Shown in pieces: positions 1-8,809 of a DNA stretch of 64,000 nucleotides. The translations under genes were made by a program, and so were the position numbers. Source of the DNA: an uncultured Burkholderiales bacterium (GTDB lineage Bacteria; Pseudomonadota; Gammaproteobacteria; Burkholderiales; Burkholderiaceae_C). Where the stretch lies: NCBI GenBank assembly GCA_903871545.1, contig CAIQHG010000034.1:1-64000 (forward strand). Direction: 5' to 3'. Each line of letters starts with the position of its first letter. The first letter of the stretch is position 1. The notes below the pieces were generated by a model, which saw nothing but the letters and a program-made list of their open reading frames with translations, was not told the DNA's origin and did no database searches.

Positions 1-90
1 ATCACCATTTCTCTTTTATTTGACCGCATACTTTCTTTCTACAATGCAATGTCCTGATTTCTTCTCCTTTCATTTAAACCTATCCCCTTT

Positions 91-1335
91 ATGAACTCTC
101 TTGACGGTATTCGTGTTTTAGACTTGTCCCGTGTTCTAGCAGGTCCTTGGTGCACCCAAACCCTAGCCGATTTAGGTGCTGACGTAATTAAAGTTGAAAG
201 GCCCGAGTGTGGTGATGATACTCGCGGTTGGGGCCCCCCCTTTTTGAAAGACGCCACAGGTAAGCTCACTCAAGAGGCGGCGTATTACCTTGGAACCAAC
301 AGAAACAAAAGATCTATCACCTGTGACATTGCCAACCCAGAGGGTCAAGCCCTTTTAAAAAAATTAGTGCTTGAATGTGATGTTTTTATTGAGAACTTTA
401 AAGTTGGAGATATGAAGCGTTACGGGCTTGATTATGACTCTTTAAAAATAATCCATCCTAAACTGGTCTACTGTAGCGTTACTGGATTTGGCCAAACGGG
501 CCCCTACAAAGACAGGGCCGGCTATGACTATGCAGTCCAAGGAATAGGTGGGCTGATGAGCATAACGGGGGAGCGGGATGATTTAGGAGGAGGGCCACAA
601 AAGGTGGGGGTTGCAGTTGCTGATTTGTTTACAGGGATGTATGCATCTGTAGCTATACTAGCCGCCCTGCGCCATGTGAGTGTCACTGGGCACGGTCAAT
701 ACGTCGATATGGCCCTTCTTGATACCCAAGTGGCTATGCTCGCTAATTTGGGTGCTAACTACTTGGTAGATGGTCAGTTTAGCGGCAAGATGCCCGCACG
801 AATGGGAAATGCACACCAAAATATAGTTCCCTATCAAGTTTTTGAGGTCGCACCGAACCCGTCTGGCGAGAAGGACTACATTATTCTCGCAGTTGGCAAT
901 GACCGACAATTTGCAAAGTTTTGCGAAGTTGCCGATCGCGATTGGCATAAAGACAGCCGCTTTATCTTGAATCAAGACAGAGTGAAAAATCGAGATATAT
1001 TGGTCCCAGAGTTGGAGAGTTGCTTGAAGACTCGGTCCAAACAAAGCTGGCTCTCGGATTTAGAAACATCAAAGGTCCCATGCGGGGCGATCAACAATTT
1101 TGCAGAGGTTTTTTCAGACCCGCATATTCGCCACAGAGGCATGGTTCAAAAATGGGATCACCCCTTAAGCCCGGATATTGAACTTGTGGCCAGCCCTATT
1201 AAATTATCTTTAACCCCGGTACAGCAAAAAAATCCACCGCCAACACTTGGACAACACACAGATCAAGTTTTAAAAGAGTTGCTGCACTTAAGCGATCAAC
1301 AAATCGAATCTTTAAAGTCTTCCAAAGTTTTGTAG
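91..1335 (+). CDS. Class III (CaiB/BaiF family) CoA-transferase
   Basis: A 414-residue protein expected to move coenzyme A between carboxylic acids in the cytoplasm by the ping-pong mechanism of family III CoA-transferases. The N-terminal signature LDLSRVLAGPW (about residues 10-20) and ADLGADVIKVE are typical, and the segment VGVAVADLFTGM places the expected catalytic aspartate at about residue 178, comparable to Asp169 of formyl-CoA transferase. Length is normal for the family. The substrate pair cannot be read from sequence; succinyl-CoA:dicarboxylate transfer is one possibility. It stands alone on the plus strand and is followed directly by a hairpin terminator, so it is probably monocistronic. 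Confidence 0.9.
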   Translation: MNSLDGIRVLDLSRVLAGPWCTQTLADLGADVIKVERPECGDDTRGWGPPFLKDATGKLTQEAAYYLGTNRNKRSITCDIANPEGQALLKKLVLECDVFIENFKVGDMKRYGLDYDSLKIIHPKLVYCSVTGFGQTGPYKDRAGYDYAVQGIGGLMSITGERDDLGGGPQKVGVAVADLFTGMYASVAILAALRHVSVTGHGQYVDMALLDTQVAMLANLGANYLVDGQFSGKMPARMGNAHQNIVPYQVFEVAPNPSGEKDYIILAVGNDRQFAKFCEVADRDWHKDSRFILNQDRVKNRDILVPELESCLKTRSKQSWLSDLETSKVPCGAINNFAEVFSDPHIRHRGMVQKWDHPLSPDIELVASPIKLSLTPVQQKNPPPTLGQHTDQVLKELLHLSDQQIESLKSSKVL

Positions 1336-1348
1336 CCCGAACTATGAA

Positions 1349-1391
1349 AGATCCGAACCGAAGAACCACAACAGGGCTCGGATCCTTTTTT
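1349..1391 (+). terminator. Rho-independent terminator after the CoA-transferase
   Basis: The arms GATCCGA and TCGGATC form a 7-bp perfect stem around a 21-nt loop, followed by a run of six T. It begins 14 nt after the CoA-transferase stop codon. Confidence 0.6.
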
Positions 1392-1438
1392 CTGAAACCT
1401 TGATTAAAAATGACTAAGTCATCAATCCCTTAACTTCA

Positions 1439-1897
1439 TTACTTAGATTTAAAGTTTTCGTGACAGTTTTTGCATGCACCACCAGTTGCGCTTACTGCTA
1501 CCTTCAAGTCTTCTAATTTACCTGTTTTAGCAGCAATGGCGAGCTTTGCTGTTTCCGTCATTAACTTGCCCTGGGCATCTTTAAATTTCGCAGCATCTGT
1601 CCAAATCTCAGGTCTGGCTTTAGTTTCACCCTTGTCTGTTCCTTCTGCAAAACCAGCCCAGGGAAGTTTAGAGAGCGCCTCCACCGCTGCAGCCCCCTCA
1701 GACGCGACTTTCGCATCGTAAGGTAGATTGCCTTTTGCCATGGACGCAAGTTGGTCAAATTGAGCGTTCATGACAGTAAACGCACCTTTCCTATATTTGA
1801 TGGCATCTTCAGATTTATTGAATTGCTGTGCATTGACACTGAAAGATGCGCTCACCACCAGAACCAAAGTTCCAGTTATTTTTTGAATTGATCCCAT
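1439..1897 (-). CDS. Cytochrome c' (cytochrome c class II)
   Basis: A 152-residue periplasmic haem protein. An N-terminal signal peptide ending near SFSVNAQQ precedes a helical domain, and the haem-binding motif CKNCH lies at the extreme C-terminus (about residues 142-146), the hallmark of class II cytochromes c. Family members bind NO or CO or carry electrons; which applies here is unknown. I chose the second ATG because AAAGGA sits about 6 nt upstream of it and would overlap the first ATG two codons earlier. It is divergent from a cytochrome b561-type gene 125 nt away, a common pairing that suggests electron exchange between the two. Confidence 0.88.
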   Translation of the reverse strand: MGSIQKITGTLVLVVSASFSVNAQQFNKSEDAIKYRKGAFTVMNAQFDQLASMAKGNLPYDAKVASEGAAAVEALSKLPWAGFAEGTDKGETKARPEIWTDAAKFKDAQGKLMTETAKLAIAAKTGKLEDLKVAVSATGGACKNCHENFKSK

Positions 1898-2022
1898 GTT
1901 CATCCTTTATAAAAAATTGATTTCTCAAAAACACTAACTCACCTCTTATTGCACAATAATACTACGCTAAATGATCTACTAGTTTTAAAACTCACTCACT
2001 CTCAAATCTTAGGATTTATTTT

Positions 2023-2709
2023 ATGTCTACTTTAAATGCCTTAAAAACCATATTGGTTTGGGATATTCCCACTCGACTTTTCCACTGGTCACTTGCGCTC
2101 TTGTTTGGTCTTCAGTTTGTAACGGGGTCTTTAGGAGACGATTGGTTGGTCATTCACTCTTACTTGGGATATACAACGCTTGTCTTGATTGTTTTCAGAA
2201 TATTTTGGGGAATATGGGGCGGACACTGGTCTAGATTCAGCTCTTTTTTCCCCGCCAAACGAGCCTCGCCGCCCAGCATAACTGATGGCCACCCTGTTAC
2301 TCAAACCACACTCTCGCCTGGGCATACATGGCTTGGATCTCTCTCAATAACAGTCATTCTTTTAAGTCTTCTTGCTCAAATCATCTCAGGTCTGATGACC
2401 AATGACGATGTCTCTTTTGCCGGACCATTCGTTAAGCGAGTCAGCAACGATGTTGTTGATTGGATGGGCTGGTATCACACTGAGGTTGGTTATTATTTAT
2501 TACTTTTTTTAGCAACGCTGCACATTTGTGCGATTGCTTATTACCAAATAATCGGTATCAATCTCATTAAGCCTATGCTCGATGGCTACAAGACAGTTGA
2601 GACCCCGGGTGAGGTCTCAACGGTTGACACTATAAAGAAGCGACTTTTTGCTTTAACGCTATTAGCTCTTAGCGCTTTACTGGTATTTCTACTCTTACTA
2701 TTAGCATAA
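2023..2709 (+). CDS. Cytochrome b561-type di-haem membrane protein
   Basis: A 228-residue inner-membrane protein of the prokaryotic cytochrome b561 / Ni-Fe hydrogenase b-subunit superfamily. It starts VWDIPTRLFHWSLALLF, the usual first helix with a haem-ligand histidine (His21), followed by IHSYLGY (His45) and later helices with WYHTEVGYY and LATLHICAIAYY. About five hydrophobic segments are visible, the last at the extreme C-terminus. Likely role: electron transfer between the quinone pool and the divergent periplasmic cytochrome c'. No hydrogenase genes are nearby, so a hydrogenase subunit role is unlikely. Confidence 0.87.
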   Translation: MSTLNALKTILVWDIPTRLFHWSLALLFGLQFVTGSLGDDWLVIHSYLGYTTLVLIVFRIFWGIWGGHWSRFSSFFPAKRASPPSITDGHPVTQTTLSPGHTWLGSLSITVILLSLLAQIISGLMTNDDVSFAGPFVKRVSNDVVDWMGWYHTEVGYYLLLFLATLHICAIAYYQIIGINLIKPMLDGYKTVETPGEVSTVDTIKKRLFALTLLALSALLVFLLLLLA

Positions 2710-2732
2710 ATCCTACGCGCCAACTAATTTTA

Positions 2733-3239
2733 TCAATGCTTGAGTTGTGAAAGCATGGTGGACGCATCACTGACCTCAAACTTGCCACCCTCTTCAACGT
2801 TAAGCGTTATGACCTTACCGTCTTTTACAAGCATTGAATATCTGTTACTTCTAATGCCCATACCGCGGGCCAACAAATCTAGTGTCAAACCGACAGCTTT
2901 AGCGAATTCAGCACTTCCGTCCGCAAGCATTCTGATTTTGCCTGCGGTTTTTTGATCCCTTGCCCAAGCACCCATTACAAATGTATCGTTCACACTCAGA
3001 CACCAAATTTCGTCTACCCCGCAGGCTTTAAGCTCTGCATATTTCTCCAAGTAACCTGGTACGTGTTTAGCAGAGCAAGTCGGCGTAAAGGCGCCAGGAA
3101 CAGCGAAGATGGCGATTGTCTTGCCAGCCACCGCTTTTGCTACTTCTACTGGATTTGGTCCAATGCTACAACCGCCTTCTTCCACTTCAGAAAACTCCAT
3201 CAACGTAGTGTGAGGGATCGTATCTCCTACTTTAATCAT
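2733..3239 (-). CDS. Peroxiredoxin (Prx5 / redoxin type)
   Basis: A 168-residue thiol peroxidase of the atypical Prx5 group that reduces hydrogen peroxide or organic peroxides in the cytosol. The peroxidatic motif PGAFTPTCS puts the catalytic cysteine at about residue 55; WARDQ and the C-terminal NVEEGGKFEVSDA are also characteristic. The ORF track begins 14 codons too early: AAAGGA lies at good spacing before ATG ATT AAA GTT at 3239, and MIKVGDTIP is the normal family N-terminus. It sits downstream of the ribosomal S10 cluster on the same strand but is separated from it by a hairpin, so it probably has its own promoter. Confidence 0.93.
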   Translation of the reverse strand: MIKVGDTIPHTTLMEFSEVEEGGCSIGPNPVEVAKAVAGKTIAIFAVPGAFTPTCSAKHVPGYLEKYAELKACGVDEIWCLSVNDTFVMGAWARDQKTAGKIRMLADGSAEFAKAVGLTLDLLARGMGIRSNRYSMLVKDGKVITLNVEEGGKFEVSDASTMLSQLKH

Positions 3240-3347
3240 TTTTTTCCTTTGTGCATTTAAATTTGATCGTTTACAGCTCAATTGACGACTTCAATTGGCA
3301 TGGGGAATAGTCTAACTGACAATGGCGAATAAGAACATCCAAAGCAA

Positions 3348-3379
3348 ACGGCCCATAACACGTGAGCATTATGAGCCGT
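3348..3379 (-). terminator. Hairpin closing the S10 ribosomal operon
   Basis: Arms ACGGCCCATAA and TTATGAGCCGT (11 nt, one mismatch) enclose a 10-nt loop. Read on the minus strand, it is followed by TTTGCTTT and lies 37 nt after the rpsQ stop codon. This fits an intrinsic terminator at the end of the ribosomal operon. Confidence 0.55.
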
Positions 3380-3415
3380 TAATTTAATGTTTACGCACAA
3401 AATAGCGTAAAAGCC

Positions 3416-3685
3416 TCAAAGCATTGCAGCTTTTTCAACTAAACGTGTGGCAACCCAATTTTTTGTTTTAGAAATCGGACGACTTTCAGTGATCTCTATT
3501 ACATCACCTATATTAAACTCATCTTTTTCATCATGAGCGTGGTATTTACTTGATTTAGCTACGATTTTCCCGTAAAGCGCATGTTTTACGCGACGCTCCA
3601 CAAGCACTGTCACAGTTTTTTCTCTTTTGTCGCTCACAACCTTGCCAATCAAGGTGCGATTGAGGGATTTTTTGGCTTCCGTCAT
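3416..3685 (-). CDS. rpsQ: 30S ribosomal protein S17
   Basis: An 89-residue primary 16S rRNA-binding protein of the small subunit with the S17 core ([21 protein letters not shown] and [16 protein letters not shown]). The track's GTG start lies inside the ribosome binding site. ATG at 3685 follows TAAGGAG at proper spacing and begins two bases after the rpmC stop, so translation is probably coupled. It is the last gene of the S10 operon here. The usual next gene, rplN of the spc operon, is absent and a terminator-like hairpin follows. Confidence 0.97.
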   Translation of the reverse strand: MTEAKKSLNRTLIGKVVSDKREKTVTVLVERRVKHALYGKIVAKSSKYHAHDEKDEFNIGDVIEITESRPISKTKNWVATRLVEKAAML

Positions 3686-3687
3686 GG

Positions 3688-3888
3688 TCACTCCTTAGTT
3701 GTTGCAAGCTTTTCAGCAAGTATGGTTTTAGCACGTGCGATGCTACGGCGTGTAACACTTAACTGCGACGTATTATTCAGTTGTTGTGTTGCTTTCTGCA
3801 TTCTCAGATTAAAGTGGGCCTTTTGTAAGGACTTGACTTCTTCTGTTAACGCAGTCTTGTCTTTGCCTCTTAATTCAGATGATTTCAT
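3688..3888 (-). CDS. rpmC: 50S ribosomal protein L29
   Basis: A 66-residue helical protein located near the exit of the peptide tunnel, part of the docking surface for nascent-chain factors. It begins [18 protein letters not shown] and contains the L29 core [22 protein letters not shown]. It lies between rplP and rpsQ in the standard S10 operon order with 17 nt upstream spacing, and its last codons carry the ribosome binding site of rpsQ. Confidence 0.97.
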   Translation of the reverse strand: MKSSELRGKDKTALTEEVKSLQKAHFNLRMQKATQQLNNTSQLSVTRRSIARAKTILAEKLATTKE

Positions 3889-3905
3889 GTTTATTTACTC
3901 CTGAA

Positions 3906-4322
3906 TTATTGGCCGAGCATGCGAGCCACAAAAGTGGTGCGCAATGGTAGTTTAGCCGCAGCCAATCGGAATGCTTGACGTGCCAACTCTTCTGGGACAC
4001 CAACGATTTCATACAAAATTTTACCTGGCTGAATTTCAGCCACGTAGTACTCTGGATTTCCCTTGCCGTTACCCATACGAACTTCGGCAGGTTTTTGCGA
4101 GATAGGTTTATCTGGAAAAATACGAATCCAAATTCGGCCACCACGTTTGATGTGTCTTGAAATAGCGCGACGTGCAGATTCAATTTGTCGAGCCGTTAAG
4201 CGGCCACGATCAGTTGATTTGAGACCGAAGTCCCCAAATGCTACTGAATTACCACGAGTTGCAACACCTGTGTTGCGACCCTTTTGTTCTTTTCTATATT
4301 TACGCCGTGCCGGTTGCAGCAT
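3906..4322 (-). CDS. rplP: 50S ribosomal protein L16
   Basis: A 138-residue 23S rRNA-binding protein of the central protuberance that helps position A-site tRNA. It opens [17 protein letters not shown] and contains the family signatures FGDFGLKS and [18 protein letters not shown]. Length is standard. It starts 2 nt after the rpsC stop codon, consistent with translational coupling in the S10 operon. Confidence 0.98.
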   Translation of the reverse strand: MLQPARRKYRKEQKGRNTGVATRGNSVAFGDFGLKSTDRGRLTARQIESARRAISRHIKRGGRIWIRIFPDKPISQKPAEVRMGNGKGNPEYYVAEIQPGKILYEIVGVPEELARQAFRLAAAKLPLRTTFVARMLGQ

Positions 4323-4324
4323 GG

Positions 4325-5215
4325 TTATTCTCCTTGACCGTCCGCAGCCGTGCCAGTGGATGCGGGCGCGCTTATTTTTCTGACGCGCTTGACGGTAGTT
4401 TTAGGGGCATCTGTTGCTTCGAGTGGTTTATCACTTCCATCTTCAGGTGCGGCATTGGTTCCCGCGGGACGACGTCCGCCTGTGCGGGCAGGACGATCGC
4501 TTGTTGGGCGACTATCAGGACGACGATTACCTCGTGGGCGACGCTCATCGTCGTTGCGGGGCTCTGGAACTGCAGGTGCATCATTGCGTCCTAAAGTGTC
4601 ACCTTTATAAACCCAAACTTTGACTCCGATCACACCATAAGTAGTCTTTGCTTCAGAGAATCCGTAATCAATATCTGCCCTGAGTGTGTGAAGAGGAACC
4701 CTTCCTTCACGATACCACTCGGTCCTGGCAATCTCGATACCATTCAATCTACCAGAGGACATAATTTTGATTCCCTGCGCTCCTAAGCGCATTGCATTTT
4801 GCATCGCTCGCTTCATAGCGCGACGGAACATAATCCTTTTTTCCAATTGCTGAGTAATACTGTCCGCGATCAACTGAGCGTCAATCTCAGGCTTTCGAAC
4901 TTCCTCAATATTGACTGCTACCGGTACGCCTAAACGCAAAGCGAGTTCTTTTTTGAGCAACTCAATGTCTTCGCCTTTTTTACCAATTACAACCCCTGGA
5001 CGAGCGGAGAATATAGTAATCCTTGCATTCTTCGCAGGTCTCTCAATTAAGATCCTAGATACAGCAGCATTTTTAAGCTTAGCTTTCAAATACTCACGTA
5101 CCTTAATATCTTCTTGAAGCATGCCCGCGAAATCGCTGTTATTTGCATACCAACGACTAGACCAATTGCGGCTTACTGATAGTCTAAACCCGGTTGGGTG
5201 AATTTTTTGTCCCAT
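4325..5215 (-). CDS. rpsC: 30S ribosomal protein S3 with long charged C-terminal tail
   Basis: A 296-residue S3, which shapes the mRNA entry channel. [12 protein letters not shown] is the normal N-terminus; the track's eight extra residues overlap the rplV end and are rejected. The type-2 KH domain is visible with its GxxG loop in [11 protein letters not shown], followed by the S3 C-terminal domain ending near [10 protein letters not shown]. Beyond it comes a tail of roughly 80 residues rich in R, P, D and A (for example [12 protein letters not shown]). E. coli S3 is 233 residues; betaproteobacterial S3 proteins often carry tails, but this one is at the long end. Confidence 0.97.
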   Translation of the reverse strand: MGQKIHPTGFRLSVSRNWSSRWYANNSDFAGMLQEDIKVREYLKAKLKNAAVSRILIERPAKNARITIFSARPGVVIGKKGEDIELLKKELALRLGVPVAVNIEEVRKPEIDAQLIADSITQQLEKRIMFRRAMKRAMQNAMRLGAQGIKIMSSGRLNGIEIARTEWYREGRVPLHTLRADIDYGFSEAKTTYGVIGVKVWVYKGDTLGRNDAPAVPEPRNDDERRPRGNRRPDSRPTSDRPARTGGRRPAGTNAAPEDGSDKPLEATDAPKTTVKRVRKISAPASTGTAADGQGE

Positions 5216-5228
5216 TCTTGTGTACCTT

Positions 5229-5558
5229 TCAGTTGCCAACCGTCACGTACACATGGCACGTGGGCTTAACGATTTGATTGCCACGGCCTTTGGCACGTGC
5301 GGTAAAGCGCTTGAGCGAAGGACCTTGCTCAACATAAATGGTTTTAACCATTAATTCGTCAATGTCTGCGCCATCGTTATGTTCTGCATTCGCAATAGCT
5401 GACTCAAGCACTTTTTTCACAATGCCAGCTGCCTTCTTTTGCGTGAAGTTCAATATGTTCAATGCCTGATCTACTTTTTTGCCTCTGATCAGATCTGCCA
5501 CCAACCGGCCTTTGTCAACCGATAAGCGGACACCTTTGAGGACTGCGCGTGTTTGCAT
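5229..5558 (-). CDS. rplV: 50S ribosomal protein L22
   Basis: A 109-residue 23S rRNA-binding protein whose beta-hairpin lines the peptide exit tunnel. It shows [19 protein letters not shown] and the C-terminal [18 protein letters not shown]. The track's GTG start overlaps the ribosome binding site; ATG CAA ACG at 5558 is preceded by TAAGGAG and is the better start. Ten bases separate it from rpsS. No macrolide-type deletion is evident in the tunnel loop by eye. Confidence 0.97.
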   Translation of the reverse strand: MQTRAVLKGVRLSVDKGRLVADLIRGKKVDQALNILNFTQKKAAGIVKKVLESAIANAEHNDGADIDELMVKTIYVEQGPSLKRFTARAKGRGNQIVKPTCHVYVTVGN

Positions 5559-5567
5559 AACCACTCC

Positions 5568-5846
5568 TTACTTTTTCTGGACTTTTTTGTCCGCAGGGTG
5601 ACCTTTGAAGGTGCGCGTCAAAGCGAATTCGCCAAGTTTGTGCCCCACCATTTGATCGGTTATATAAACAGGTACGTGTTGCTTGCCGTTATGGACCGCA
5701 ATCGTTAACCCAATAAATTCAGGCAGGATCATCGAACGACGTGACCATGTCTTGATTGGTTTTTTATCTTTGATTGCAATGGCCTTGTCAACCTTGCTCA
5801 TCAAATGATGATCCACAAATGGACCTTTTTTAAGCGAACGTGTCAT
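5568..5846 (-). CDS. rpsS: 30S ribosomal protein S19
   Basis: A 92-residue protein of the small-subunit head that pairs with S13. It opens [19 protein letters not shown] and contains [23 protein letters not shown] and [16 protein letters not shown], all diagnostic. Standard length and standard position between rplB and rplV. Confidence 0.98.
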   Translation of the reverse strand: MTRSLKKGPFVDHHLMSKVDKAIAIKDKKPIKTWSRRSMILPEFIGLTIAVHNGKQHVPVYITDQMVGHKLGEFALTRTFKGHPADKKVQKK

Positions 5847-5857
5847 TTGCTATTCCC

Positions 5858-6682
5858 TTATTTCTTACGACGCGAAACAATCATGACTTGCGTCCGTTTG
5901 TTATTACGAGTTCTGTAACCTTTGGTCAAATTACCCCAAGGATCTACTGGTGCGCGTCCTTCACCTGTCTTGCCCTCACCACCACCGTGTGGATGGTCAA
6001 CAGGGTTCATGGCAACGCCACGTACAGTGGGTCGAATACCCATCCAACGCTTAACGCCTGCCTTACCTAATTGGCGAAGACTGTGCTCTTCATTTGCAAC
6101 TTCACCGATGGTGGCTCTGCATTCAATGTGTATTTTTCTTACCTCGCCAGAACGCATACGCACCTGTGCGTATGTTCCCTCTCGGGCAAGTAAAGTAGCC
6201 GATGTACCAGCGGACCTTGCAATTTGTGCGCCTTTTCCAGGCTTGATCTCGATACAGTGTATGGTTGATCCAACAGGTATATTGCGGATCGGCAGTGTGT
6301 TACCCGCGCGAATAGGGGCTTCGGAACCACTCATAATAGTAGCTCCAACTTCGAGCCCACGTGGAGCGATAATGTAGCGACGCTCACCGTCAGCATAACA
6401 AACCAAAGCGATATGAGCGGTACGATTTGGATCGTACTCTACACGTTCAACTTTTGCAGGTATGCCGTCTTTGCCGCGAACAAAATCGACGACACGGTAG
6501 TGGTGCTTGTGACCACCACCCTTGTGACGAGTCGTTATGTGTCCGTTGTTATTGCGACCAGCTTTTTGAAACTGGGGCTCAAGCAAAGGAGCGAAACCAG
6601 GCCCTTTGTACAAATGGTCCCTGGTTACTTTCACCACGGCGCGTTGCCCGGGTGATGTTGGTTTCATCTTAATGACAGCCAT
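5858..6682 (-). CDS. rplB: 50S ribosomal protein L2
   Basis: A 274-residue protein needed for subunit association and peptidyl-transferase function. It contains the hallmark C-terminal segment [15 protein letters not shown] with the conserved histidine, and the N-terminal [20 protein letters not shown]. Its start is 2 nt downstream of the rplW stop codon, so translation is probably coupled. Length matches the bacterial norm (about 273-276). Confidence 0.98.
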   Translation of the reverse strand: MAVIKMKPTSPGQRAVVKVTRDHLYKGPGFAPLLEPQFQKAGRNNNGHITTRHKGGGHKHHYRVVDFVRGKDGIPAKVERVEYDPNRTAHIALVCYADGERRYIIAPRGLEVGATIMSGSEAPIRAGNTLPIRNIPVGSTIHCIEIKPGKGAQIARSAGTSATLLAREGTYAQVRMRSGEVRKIHIECRATIGEVANEEHSLRQLGKAGVKRWMGIRPTVRGVAMNPVDHPHGGGEGKTGEGRAPVDPWGNLTKGYRTRNNKRTQVMIVSRRKK

Positions 6683-6684
6683 GA

Positions 6685-7017
6685 TTAAGCAGACTCCCCA
6701 GAAAGGTTGAGCTCTTGGCCAGGTTTAAGGGTTACATACGCCTTACGTATGTTGTCACGACGACCCATTGAGCGACCAAAACGCTTTGACTTACCTTTAA
6801 TAGATACAACAGAGACCCCTTTGACCTCAACTTTGAACATCAGCTCAACAGCGGCCTTGATTTCTGGTTTAGTTGCATCTTGTAAAACTTTGAAAGTGAC
6901 CGTATTATTCTTTTCAGCAACCATAGTGGCCTTCTCAGAAATAATCGGAGCTACGAGAACTTGCATTAAACGACCTTCGTCGTAAACGGTTCCGCTTGAA
7001 TTGTGACCACGATTCAT
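6685..7017 (-). CDS. rplW: 50S ribosomal protein L23
   Basis: A 110-residue protein at the tunnel exit, docking site for trigger factor and SRP. The core begins [16 protein letters not shown] and includes [22 protein letters not shown]. There are 15 extra N-terminal residues compared with common betaproteobacterial L23. The long start is supported because AAGGAG stands 8 nt before this ATG, which overlaps the rplD stop as ATGA. Confidence 0.95.
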   Translation of the reverse strand: MNRGHNSSGTVYDEGRLMQVLVAPIISEKATMVAEKNNTVTFKVLQDATKPEIKAAVELMFKVEVKGVSVVSIKGKSKRFGRSMGRRDNIRKAYVTLKPGQELNLSGESA

Positions 7018-7637
7018 GCGAACATCTCCTTAAGTTTGTCCATCGCACCCTTGGTCACTAAAATTTTCTTGTAGTGAACCAATGACAATGGGTCGGCATA
7101 ACGAGCCTCAACAACCAAAACATTAGCAAGATTTCTAGAAGCTAGATAAAGGTTATCGTCAACTTCATCAGAAATAACCATTACCGAATCAACAAGGTTC
7201 ATAGCCTTGAATTTAGCAGCTAATAATTTGGTTTTAGGAGAATCAACTTTCAACGCATCCACTACTGCAAGCCTACCTTCTCTAGCCAACTGTGAGAGGA
7301 TCGAAGCCATACCTGCACGGTACATCTTTTTATTAATTTTTTGAGTGAAATTTTCCTCTGGCATATTTGGAAATATGCGGCCACCGCCTCTCCAAAGTGG
7401 CGAAGAAGTCATACCAGCACGAGCACGTCCAGTTCCCTTTTGCGCAAATGGTTTTTTGGTTGAATGCTTAACTTGTTGACGATCCTTTTGAGCCCTTGTA
7501 CCTTGACGAGCATTAGCCTGAAAGGCCACCACAATTTGGTGGATCAAATCTTCGTTGTAATCGCGGCCGAATACAGTCTCAGGCGCATCATATTTGGCCG
7601 AAGCCTGGCCCTGGTCATTTAGGAGTTCTAATTGCAT
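7014..7637 (-). CDS. rplD: 50S ribosomal protein L4
   Basis: A 207-residue protein binding domain I of 23S rRNA, with an extended tunnel-lining loop visible as [15 protein letters not shown] plus [13 protein letters not shown]. In E. coli L4 also represses its own operon through the mRNA leader; whether that holds here is unknown. The start overlaps the rplC stop by one base (TAATG) and its own stop overlaps rplW, so the genes are tightly coupled. Confidence 0.97.
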   Translation of the reverse strand: MQLELLNDQGQASAKYDAPETVFGRDYNEDLIHQIVVAFQANARQGTRAQKDRQQVKHSTKKPFAQKGTGRARAGMTSSPLWRGGGRIFPNMPEENFTQKINKKMYRAGMASILSQLAREGRLAVVDALKVDSPKTKLLAAKFKAMNLVDSVMVISDEVDDNLYLASRNLANVLVVEARYADPLSLVHYKKILVTKGAMDKLKEMFA

Positions 7638-8320
7638 TAGTTTGCTCCCTTGACATTGGTTTTTGAGACTGATTTGATGGCATGACGAATCGTTACATAT
7701 CCACCAGACGCCCCTGGCACAGCACCTCTAATCATCAACAACTGACGAGCTTCGTCTATACGAATAACGTCCAAGTTTTGAGTGGTTACGGTTACATCCC
7801 CCAAGTGCCCCGACATTTTCTTGCCCGGGAAAACGCGACCTGGATCCTGTGCCATAGAAATGGAACCAGGAACATTGTGCGATCTACTGTTACCGTGGGA
7901 GGCGCGTTGCGACTTAAAATTGTGGCGCTTAATAGTGCCAGTAAAGCCCTTACCAATTGAGGTGCCCTGAACATCTACTTTTTGACCTACTTCAAACACC
8001 GATGTCACAGGAACAGTCGTACCAGCCTGGTACTTGTCTGCAGTATCAGTTGTAACTCTAAATTCTTGTGTGATTTGACCGGCCTCTGTACCTGCTTTAG
8101 CAAGATGACCGGCCTGGGGCTTAGTGACGCGGGAAGCGCGACGCTGACCAAACGTAACCTGCAAGGCTACGTAACCATCGTTCTCTTGGGTTTTAATCTG
8201 GGTAACACGGTTGTTTGAAACATCTACTACAGTGACAGGAACAGTGTCCCCTTCATCTGTAAATAGGCGCATCATGCCCACCTTGCGGCCCAGCAACCCC
8301 AAACGGTTGCTTTGACTCAT
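7637..8320 (-). CDS. rplC: 50S ribosomal protein L3
   Basis: A 227-residue early-assembly protein reaching toward the peptidyl-transferase centre. It contains [26 protein letters not shown] and [17 protein letters not shown]; the glutamine in that segment corresponds to the one methylated by PrmB in E. coli. It is somewhat longer than E. coli L3 (209). A 163-nt gap separates it from rpsJ, and that gap holds a promoter candidate. Confidence 0.97.
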   Translation of the reverse strand: MSQSNRLGLLGRKVGMMRLFTDEGDTVPVTVVDVSNNRVTQIKTQENDGYVALQVTFGQRRASRVTKPQAGHLAKAGTEAGQITQEFRVTTDTADKYQAGTTVPVTSVFEVGQKVDVQGTSIGKGFTGTIKRHNFKSQRASHGNSRSHNVPGSISMAQDPGRVFPGKKMSGHLGDVTVTTQNLDVIRIDEARQLLMIRGAVPGASGGYVTIRHAIKSVSKTNVKGAN

Positions 8321-8423
8321 TTTTTTCTCCAGTTCCTCGCACCACGACCACTACAATTGGCGATCGTGTTTTTTGTGTGTAAGGCGGTTAATCGATCTCT
8401 GCAATTTTTTCACAGAGCCCTAA

Positions 8424-8452
8424 ATTATAACATTAAAAAACAAGGAGTGCAA
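8424..8452 (-). promoter_or_regulatory. Sigma-70 promoter candidate between rpsJ and rplC
   Basis: On the minus strand, TTGCAC is followed by 17 nt and then a perfect TATAAT preceded by TG one base earlier (TGTTATAAT, an extended -10). Transcription would start near 8417, about 100 nt before rplC, giving a leader with a small CTCTG/CAGAG hairpin. The -35 matches consensus only partly, but the extended -10 compensates. Confidence 0.6.
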
Positions 8453-8483
8453 CGTGTACTCCTTTTTGTAGGCACTAGTTGTC

Positions 8484-8798
8484 TTATTGCAACTTAATTT
8501 CTACGTCTACTCCCGCAGGCAAGTCAAGTTTCATCAACGCGTCCACAGTTTTATCAGTAGGGTCAACAATATCCATTAAACGTTGATGTGTTCTTATCTC
8601 GAACTGATCGCGACTTGATTTGTTTACGTGAGGTGAACGCAAAACATCGAAACGTTTCATTCGTGTGGGAAGAGGAACTGGCCCTTTAACGATTGCGCCG
8701 GTCCTTTTTGCAGTATCTACGATTTCAGCAGCCGATTGGTCGATCAATTTATAGTCAAAGGCTTTCAGCCTGATACGAATTTTTTGTTTTGTAGACAT
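8484..8798 (-). CDS. rpsJ: 30S ribosomal protein S10
   Basis: A 104-residue small-subunit head protein that also acts as NusE in antitermination. Signatures: [43 protein letters not shown] and [20 protein letters not shown]. It lies 11 nt after tuf with AAGGAA before the ATG, so str and S10 genes may be co-transcribed up to this point. The rest of the S10 operon follows after a promoter-bearing gap. Confidence 0.98.
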   Translation of the reverse strand: MSTKQKIRIRLKAFDYKLIDQSAAEIVDTAKRTGAIVKGPVPLPTRMKRFDVLRSPHVNKSSRDQFEIRTHQRLMDIVDPTDKTVDALMKLDLPAGVDVEIKLQ

Positions 8799-8809
8799 TT
8801 TTTTGTTCC

